Source of the DNA: Isoetes taiwanensis
Taxonomy: Eukaryota > Streptophyta > Lycopodiopsida > Isoetales > Isoetaceae
Length of the DNA stretch: 64,000 bases
Assembly: GCA_021234155.1 (NCBI GenBank)
Contig: JAJEKV010000087.1
Coordinates: forward strand, 1,907,409-1,971,408
Reading direction: 5' to 3'
Part shown: one piece after another, positions 56,521 through 64,000 of the stretch
How positions within the stretch are numbered: the stretch's first letter is position 1
Layout: every line of letters begins with the position of its first letter
Program-made: the position numbers and the translations under genes
The notes under the pieces: model-generated
The model's input: the letters and a program-made list of their open reading frames with translations, nothing else
What the model was told of the DNA's origin: nothing
Database searches by the model: none

Positions 56521-56890
56521 ACTGGGACTATCCTTTCAGTGTCGTTACAGAATAAAATACATCATCCTATTTCCACTAGATCTTTTATTTTTTCCTTCGT
56601 CTGCTATCTTCATTAGTTATGTAGCAGCATCTGGGTGTGCCCTGAACTTCTGTTATTTTGATGTGCATAATGTTGGTGAAGTAAGCGAGTCCATTGATGC
56701 TTATTGGGATTTTTTTTGTAGAAAAGTATCATATGTTTTTGCTAACCTAAGCTAGATTTCAGAGTTGAACAGAAATGCATGTAAATCCTCCTCATCCTTC
56801 ATTCTTCTGTGGCAAGGCATGTCTCACATCTCTAATGAGTTTGGATAGAGAACATGTTTGACATCTAATGGGTATGGATGGGAGAATAGT

Positions 56891-56974
56891 GCATCTTAGT
56901 GCAGATGGTATTTGTATATGCATCTTATTGCAGATGGTATTTGCATATGCATCTTAGTGCAGGTTGTATATGCA
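56891..56974. repeat. 29-bp tandem repeat, nearly three copies
   Basis: GCATCTTAGTGCAGATGGTA, then TTTGTATAT, repeats at 56891, 56920 and 56949, the last partial and changed. Confidence 0.8.
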
Positions 56975-58319
56975 ATTTGTAAATTCTGTTCACTAACATT
57001 CACTGCTTGGTTTCTCCTAATGTCTCAAATATCATGGTGTATACATCATTCTGAGATTTGCAACTTGCTCCAAAAGTAGTGTAGAAGGGCAGAAGGTTGG
57101 GCATTATTTGGTAAGATATTTGCGTTGCTGATTTTTGCATTATGAGACTAGAAGGTGTATTCAAGAGAGAGAAATGATGATGCTGGCTTGGTGATTTGTG
57201 CTTTTGGACTTGGTGCTTTTGGACTCGCACATAGTCAACAATTCTGATGTTTCAAAGTGATCCCATAGCTAGGTCGATCTTAAATCCTTGCACAGTCAGG
57301 AAAGGCAAGGCAGCAAATAAAGCCACTGCATCATGTAAGGTGCTAAGTATTTCTCTGCAAACTAATGACATGGAGCAAATTGCTATAAAGATTAATAAAT
57401 ATGAACTAGGGACCAAATCCCTTATTTTAGCCAGTAAGTGAGTCAATAAAGAGAAAGATTTGTGCAAACAATCCACTTTACCAACTAACTTTCCTAAACG
57501 TGGCTGCCACAAAAAAATTTTGATATTAATAGTACATTTACCATATATTGATAAAATGTATTACTGTCAATACAAAGGTCATTCAAGTTTGAACCAAATT
57601 CTCCATCACTGAACATCTTTTGTTAGTGATATTTGCCAATTTTTCTATTATAAATGCGGGTTCAAGGGCGAAAATTCATGAGGGTATCCAGAGAAGACAT
57701 CCACTTGAGACCAACACACTCCCAACACTCCCAAGTCTTTCACATTCTTCATTCTTTAATGCGGGCATCAATTGCCATCAAATATATGCTAGAATAACAG
57801 GTCTAAAAATGTGAATATGCAGATGAAGATTTTGTCACCTCCCTTGCAAAGAACAATATTTTCTACTCAATTCCTTAAGATCCTGTGCACATTGTACTAA
57901 ACCAATAGGGTGGCATAGACGCCACATTTCTTAGATGCTCTTTTCTACTCCAGAATAATGGATAATAGACAAATAAAATGTCAATAATTGTTATGCAAGA
58001 TAACACAGACTAGGATAAAATTGCAAAATAGACTACGATGAAATTGCAAAAGTAGAAACGTGTGTATACTGTATACATAACATTCAGGTTGCAATTGTGT
58101 GGCAAATGGTTTATTGGAGAAGTGCCACATGCTCCAATATAGTCATGAACATTAGGCCATATTCACATGTCATGAACATCTAGAAAGACCTGTAGAGCTG
58201 GGACATATGTTTATTCATAATAGATGCATGTTTTTTGTGATTAACATGCATTTATTGCATTCGTTCATGATGCATGCACATGTTCTTTAATCACCTCTCA
58301 CAATATTTTTTTGAGATAA

Positions 58320-58510
58320 CTCTTTTAGATTTGACAAGCAAGCCACAACTTAATGAATAGCGATTTGACAACCAAGCCACAACTTAACAAATAGCCCCAA
58401 ATAAAGTATTGGTACTAAGGCTTAGATTTCTAGATACAATTCCTTTAGATTTGGAAAGCTAGCCACAAATTTATGAGTATTTCAAGCAAACTATTGGCGC
58501 TAGGGCTTAA
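58320..58510. repeat. Diverged short repeats (AGCCACAACTTAA phrase)
   Basis: GATTTG.CAA.CAAGCCACAAC, then TTAA..AATAGC, occurs twice around 58330-58400, and a weaker third at about 58440-58480. No coding content. Confidence 0.5.
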
Positions 58511-58734
58511 TATGGTAATAAGAAAAATGAGCAGTCAAATGAATAGGCAAAACAAATTCCTTTTTAGCATCCAAAGATTTCAAAGATTTAGGGTTGATTA
58601 AGAAAAGAAATAAAATATGTATAGAGCCAAATGTGTAATCCTACATGCACATCACAAAATAGAAAAATCACAACAATATCAACATAGCAGAGATTTACCA
58701 TACTGCAAATCCAGTACCAAATGTGAGTATTCAG

Positions 58735-58800
58735 TCACTTAAAAAAAATTCCAAAAAGGTTTTTAGCCAAACCAGAAAATCCCAAATTAACAAGATTGAT
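58735..58800 (-). repeat. Right copy of the 66-bp inverted repeat
   Basis: Reverse complement of 54642-54707 with a few changes. Similarity ends abruptly at GATTGAT/ATTTTCC. Confidence 0.8.
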
Positions 58801-59583
58801 ATTTTCCATGGTAGACATGATGTCTAAATTACATGACATCTAAATTATATATTCTTTGTTGGACATTGTTCGTCGTCTTGTGAACCAATAAAAATTACGC
58901 AACATTCTAGACCAATGTGCTTTGCAATTGGCATTGTTGGAGGCCTATGCCAGTTAAAAATGACACAAATGATTGTCATATAGGGCAACTCAACACAGCT
59001 GACACCGACATTTTTGCCATGTACATTGGATCTACAATGCAATGAAACTGTACTTATGCACGACAACCTTATCATTCCTTGCAACGAAATCGTACTTCCA
59101 GACCAACATATTTGACATGCACAACTCCTTATGATTCATATTGTTGCACAAACATTTCAATAGTTGTAAATCTAACATCCAACTTGGACAATAACTTAAA
59201 AAGAGCACCATTGACAACCCTACATATGTTCCTTTCAAGATCACATGCATAAATGGCTGTTGGCTATTATATAAGTCAAATATAAGGTACGAGCAAGCTA
59301 ATGCGGTATTCTTCTATGTCATTTTTGGGAGATGTCAGATCCTATGTGTTGTAAGAAAATCGCCCTCGTATGCCACATGTATGCCAAATGTGGCAACTTT
59401 AAAAAGAACCAATATACATATTTCGCAATTTTTTTACTTCAAAACGGGTTTGACATACTCAGTAAAATATTTCCATGTGCTTTATTTCATGCTCATACAT
59501 CTGCATTCAATTGCATGTTTTGCTTTTTATTGGAGGTTTCTTTTGAGAATGGCATTTTGGCCTTCACATGCATCCGTACTATA

Positions 59584-60100
59584 CTAGTAATGGTGCCTAG
59601 CATTGCTGGCATAAGCTAAGACTGGGCATAAGTTAAGAACGTGCAAATGATGTTGAAGAGTATGATGTGATACCCTAATGGATTGGTTTAACCTCAGTAT
59701 TGTGCCAGAGCAAATAGTTGAAGGGCACGTCCCTATGTTGACCGCGACCTGATCTGAGCATAGCAAGGGTTCTGCAGGCACGAGCTCGCCAAGGTTAAGA
59801 GCATTCAGCGGCGGGGGGGAACTGCAGGACTTGTCCAAGGCAAGATGCCGATTTTCTGGCAACCAAACACTGTTGTAAACCCTCATAAACCTTCTGCGAA
59901 AACCCCTCTCCCCCTGATCAGGCTCTTGCTCCGACTCCACGGCTTGCCAAGCCAACCGGCTCCACCTGCTCCAAAACCATGCCCTGCTCCAATTGTCTCC
60001 CTTGCCACTACCCATGTTCTGCATGCTGCTTCTGCTGCTACCGCCTCTCGCCCCGCCACCACAGTTGAAACTGCATTTGCAACTACCGCCAGTAAATAGG
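59584..60100. other. GC-rich patch with open frames on both strands; origin unknown
   Basis: The stretch 59750-60090 is clearly richer in C than its surroundings and stays open on both strands: a plus-strand frame (59845-60099) of low-complexity Pro/Ala/Thr composition, and a minus-strand frame (to 59584) of Ser/Gly/Trp composition. No family was recognised. The base composition suggests insertion of foreign or retroelement coding DNA. It is immediately followed by a poly-T run and the direct repeat. Confidence 0.35.
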
Positions 60101-60102
60101 AA

Positions 60103-60127
60103 TTTTTTTTTTTTTTTTTTTTTTTTT
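60103..60127. repeat. Poly(T) run
   Basis: About 25 T at the left edge of the ~725-bp direct repeat. The right copy has only seven T in the same place. It would be a poly(A) tail if the repeat is a minus-strand retroposon. Confidence 0.7.
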
Positions 60128-60850
60128 ATTATTGAGAGGGAACAAAGATGATATTCTTTGCTTTGCAAGAACGAAGAGGATATTCAATTTGACATAAACT
60201 CGCAGTTTGAGTTGTCCATTAACACAGATGCTCTATGCTAACTTTGTGTGCTAAGTGTAATTGGAAGATTGGCATAAGATTAGCACAAACTTCACACCAC
60301 ATGCAGAAGTTACATGCCAAAATTATGAGGTATGACATTCTATTCAATGGTATTTACATATTTTCTTTGGTCCTTTAATTGTGACATGGCTGATAGACGT
60401 ATATTATTTGGATTAAACGTGCATAGACATATTGTAGCATGGGTTTACTTATGGCTCAATAAAATTCTTAATCTAATGCACCATGTGGCATCCATTTCAT
60501 ATTTAATGTCTACCATATGATACTTATCTACGTAAGGAAAATGCTATTCTTTTAGTAGCATGCATGTAGGCCACTCGTCATTATTAGAGTTTGCATGTAA
60601 AAGACCTTTTATTTGGGGTTTCCTATATTTGCATGCCAAGTGTGAAACAATTAGCTCACATGCAAACTTGTTGCAAAGGGCTTATATCGTGGAAAGTATT
60701 TACCCATGTATTTGCTTATGTTTTCAACCAATTTTTAATCACATATTGAGGAAAATATGGACGTTCAGATTTCTTTTTGAGAAAATATTAGGGTATCCAT
60801 TCATAACCCTAATCGCACTGCGCCATATTCAAATGGCTTGAAGAGGGAGA
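60121..60850 (+). repeat. Direct repeat, copy 1 (~725 bp or more)
   Basis: Nearly identical by eye to 63277-64000, starting at TTATTATTGAGAGGGAAC and including GATAGACGTATATTATTTGG and GCATGCATGTAGGCCACT. Since copy 2 reaches the end of the window, the true right edge is not known. It has no conserved long frame. Confidence 0.9.
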
Positions 60851-60964
60851 GATTGACCAAAATCTATCTCATCTATTTCTAACTTTTGATCTCATATTGG
60901 CTACAATCGAAATTTGCGTTTTCTGCATCAAATTTTGGTTCTACAAAGCTTTCTCGGTTGATTA

Positions 60965-61310
60965 ATGTCAATTTCGATTTGGGCTAGATCTTATGTGCTC
61001 TCTAGTGATTTTGCTAAGGGTAACTCTCATCGATCGGGTCTGAGGAGGTCGCTATGGAGCCATCCAGAAAATGTTTATTGCCATTGTCTCCCTTATGCAT
61101 ACAATGTCTTCCTTTTGAGGAAGCCAACATTGATTCTGAAATTCTTTTTTCAACCAAATGTGGATCACTCTACACCAACTTCGACTGTATGGATAGGAGT
61201 CTTCAATACAGTCGCTTTAATCTTGCTCCCATTCTTCAATAGATTGGACTCAAGAGCAACAAACTTTTATGGAAATAAGGTTTTATCTCAAACATATGGT
61301 AGTTAAGCTA
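60965..61310 (+). other. Exon-like open frames, unassigned
   Basis: Two overlapping plus-strand frames (113 codons from 60965; 62 codons from 61054, starting MEPSRKCLLPLSP) follow a leader-like AT-rich stretch. No domain was recognised. If the flanking repeats are LTRs, this would be the start of the internal region. Confidence 0.25.
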
Positions 61311-63276
61311 TGCTCTATCTATATTAAAGTTAATTTTGAAAATATGAGATGGTCGTGGCCACTTTAGAAGAAAATACTGTCATATGCTTCATTATAGACA
61401 TCTTGTTGATTTGACTTATTTACCATCCTCAAACATCTTTGTTAGGAGTGACTTTATCACATACTCTAGTTGTGTTATGCTATTGCCTCCGTTTCCAAGA
61501 TTGACATAAACTGGACATAAGCTTATCTGCAGCATTTGTATGAACATACCACGTTTAATAGTGGTCTTATATTTGATGTACATAGTTTTCATAATCTGGC
61601 CTACATATTTCTGATGCAGTTTATTGATTTATGACATGTTAAGATACAAACGTAACAATTCAATTGAGCTTGACTCGTATTACATTTTGAACAGATCACG
61701 GTGAAGGGTGATAAACCTTCACCCTCTCATTGTTACCCTCTTTAGGCTAACCAATGTACGTTGGTCTGCAGTAACCTAGGGACTCCACCTCCTTGTTTTT
61801 GTTCATGTAGGATGGTGTTACGACTTCTAGTTGTTATCATAATTTGCAAAATCCGGATAAGTTATCCGAACTCTATCATGTGTCTTGCAAGAGAGCAAGA
61901 ATAAATCTTATACTTGGATATTACGTCTTGAATCTTAATGCGGGATAGCATTTGCTCAACTACACTCATGGTTGTACATTTAGTAAGACAAAGATTAAAT
62001 CTTTTGCAAAGCGTTGATTGGTCGATTATGGATATGGATTAAGTCTTTGCCCGAGCAATTTTTCAACATGATACTCTACTTTGACTTAGAACAAGTATTC
62101 AAAAAGTAATGTTTGAACGATTACTACATATTTTAAATTTTTTTTAACTACTTATTGTATGTAGCAGTCTAGGCATGCTTTTCAACTTTGACAAAATATA
62201 TGAATTCTACATGATGTTGTAAATGTTCTATCTTTTTATTAGGATATGACATACATATTTTGAATACAAAGTTTAAGTATATTCTAGTCTGATATTCTAT
62301 TCTAACAAGGCATTACGCAGAAATTGTTATCCAAGTCTTGGCCTAAAGAGAGTTGCACCTATTCTCTTTAGGGCTGCTTATTGGACCTTTAAGTCCTCAA
62401 TCTGCAGATTAGGATGGTAAGGTCAAAAGTCTTGATGGTTCCTTTTAGGTTCTAGAAAGACTTAAGGTATTTTTTTGTATTACTCCAGTTCCTTGGTTTA
62501 ACCTCGGACCATGATTTGGATATTGGTGCTTGTATTATTTTATTTATATACACATTCTGACATTTTTGTTTACATGATATAGGACATCGAAAAACACAAT
62601 GATGAATTTATTTAGCTCTAGTTTTGCTGTACAGATACTTTTCAGCAAATACTTGATTTACCAAAGGAGGAAAACAAAATATTATCAGATGAATATATAG
62701 CGCAATTGATGCTGAACTATACTGGTAACTCTAAGAGGTAATTTGATATGTGAGATGTGCATAAGCGTGAATGAAATTTACCTACCTACCTGGATTTTTT
62801 GGAATGGGTTTTGCCGGGTAGTGTAGGAGAAAAGAGAAAAACCTTCCAATATAAGACTAATCTTAGTCTGATCTATGGGCAAAAGCCTTTACAAACTTCA
62901 CATTTTTTTCTCCATTGGGATACACATTCAAATCAGATATCAGCTGACTGATGTTGCTCAAATCAGGGTTCAACAAGAAAAACATTGTACATATTTCCAT
63001 TGTACATATTTCCAGATGCTACAGATCCATCGTGCTGATATATAGTATGGGAGACTTGACAAGGATTCTAAATGCATTTTTGTAAGTATCAGAATCTTCA
63101 TGTTATTCTTCATTTCATTTTTAACACGTAGATAGAAATGAGTAGAACAAAGAATAGTGAGGGTAGGGCTCTGTGTTCTGGCCAGGTCCTACTCTTCTTG
63201 TTGTAACACCATTCTAGAAAGTATGTTCTAGTATGAATAATCAGGTGCCCCCCCAAAACTACGGTTGGAGGCAGGC
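61311..63276. other. No clear gene between the direct repeats
   Basis: One exon-like piece at about 62640-62740 (QQILDLPKEENKILSDEYIA, then QLMLNYTGNSKR) ends near a stop. No RT, integrase, protease or gag motif was found, so if this is an LTR element it is non-coding. Confidence 0.3.
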
Positions 63277-64000
63277 TTTTTTTATTATTGAGAGGGAACA
63301 AAGATGATATTCTTTGCTTTGCAAGAACGAAGAGGATATTCAATTTGACATAAACTCGCAGTTTGAGTTGTCCATTAACACAGATGCTCTATGCTAACTT
63401 TGTGTGCTAAGTGTAATTGGAAGATTGGCATAAGATTAGCACAAACTTCACACCACACGAGAAGTTACATGCCAAAATTATGAGGTATGACATTCTATTC
63501 AATGGTATTTACATATTTTCTTTGGTCCTTTAATGGTGACATGGCTGATAGACGTATATTATTTGGATTAAACGTGCATAGACATATTGTAGCATGGGTT
63601 TACTTATGGCTCAATAAAATTCTTAATCTAATGCACCATGTGGCATCCATTTCATATTTAATGTCTACCATATGATACTTATCTACGTAAGGAAAATGCT
63701 ATTCTTTTAGTAGCATGCATGTAGGCCACTTGTCATTATTAGAGTTTGCATGTAAAAGACCTTTTATTTGGGGTTTCCTATATTTGCATGCCAAGTGTGA
63801 AACAATTAGCTCACATGCAAACTTGTTGCAAAGGGCTTATATCGTGGAAAGTATTTACCCATGTATTTGCTTATGTTTTCAACCAATTTTTAATCACATA
63901 TTGAGGAAAATATGGACGTTCAGATTTCTTTCAGAAAATATTAGGGTATCCATTCATAACCCTAATCTGCCTGCGCCATATTCAGCGGCTTGAAGAGGGA
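63277..64000 (+). repeat. Direct repeat, copy 2 (cut by window end)
   Basis: Same orientation as copy 1, displaced by 3156 bp. Few differences are visible (for example CACACGAGAAG against CACATGCAGAAG, and CTTTCAGAAAA against CTTTTTGAGAAAA), so the duplication or transposition is young compared with most repeats here. Confidence 0.9.

Larger units (their letters stand above)
54642..58800. mobile_element. 4.16-kb segment bounded by 66-bp inverted repeats
   Basis: 54642-54707 and the reverse complement of 58735-58800 agree at all but a few positions (ATCAATCTTGTTAATTTGGG at the outer edge of each). Terminal inverted repeats of this size suggest a DNA transposon, but no transposase was recognised inside. 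The interior holds a 5'-truncated LINE end with an (ATAGA)13 tail and small duplications. Two inverted copies of a short element flanking unrelated DNA remain possible. Confidence 0.45.

Noticed and set aside
59584-60168. 194-codon minus-strand frame as a gene
   Set aside because: Its N-terminus is translated from the poly-T run and composition is low complexity; the plus strand is equally open.

Overview
This window reads as nuclear DNA of a land plant. It has intron-containing plant genes (a GPI-anchored GH17/X8 beta-1,3-glucanase, an LRR receptor-like protein, a DUF547 protein) scattered in a large excess of decayed retroelements. Gypsy LTR elements, several L1-like LINE lineages and a Penelope-like reverse transcriptase occur together. 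This fits a repeat-rich non-seed plant such as a fern, but the lineage is inference and not shown directly. No operons, tRNA, rRNA or CRISPR arrays were recognised.

Layout. 1-4518: minus-strand Ty3/gypsy element (RT, protease, gag zinc knuckle, 5' LTR) cut by the window edge. 4519-7079: no assignable gene. 7080-8031: a segment with textbook Helitron ends. 8033-9190: minus-strand LINE RT fragment. 10073-13080: plus-strand LINE (ORF1, endonuclease, damaged RT). 13262-13558: dispersed repeat. 13887-14330: FCP1-like phosphatase pseudogene. 14872-15412: polypurine tract plus LTR in plus orientation. 15413-16190: inverted piece of the Penelope-like repeat. 16290-16746: LINE 3' end. 17030-23517: second gypsy element (INT, RNase H, RT, PR, gag, 5' LTR), minus. 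23518-27344: Penelope-like element with direct repeats at both ends, plus.

27420-30600: a decayed plus-strand multi-exon gene (coiled coil, RING-like cysteines, beginning of an FCP1-like domain) interrupted by a 104-bp GT-rich minisatellite. 32572-34756: the best gene of the window, a complete four-exon GH17 glucanase on the minus strand. 34757-37255: no gene seen. 37256-42480: nearly full-length decayed LINE with a pentanucleotide tail, minus. 42725-43400: fragment of a different LINE family. 44203-44500: second copy of the 13262 repeat. 45150-45834: DUF547 gene exons. 46000-48130: local duplications and unassigned ORFs. 48399-49053: LINE endonuclease fragment. 49714-52749: LRR receptor-like protein broken by one in-frame TGA. 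53100-54625: LINE RT fragment. 54642-58800: 4.16-kb segment bounded by 66-bp inverted repeats. 60121 onward: two copies of a ~725-bp direct repeat about 3.16 kb apart, the second cut by the window edge.

The genes do not form a pathway. The glucanase (cell wall/plasmodesmal callose turnover) and the receptor-like protein (cell-surface recognition) are independent host genes. Most of the rest is layered transposon insertion. The most informative structures are the Helitron ends, an LTR/PPT block facing the wrong way beside gypsy element 2 with Penelope-like repeat sequence at both LTR edges, and LINE 3' ends that finish in a (TATTC)n tail instead of poly(A).
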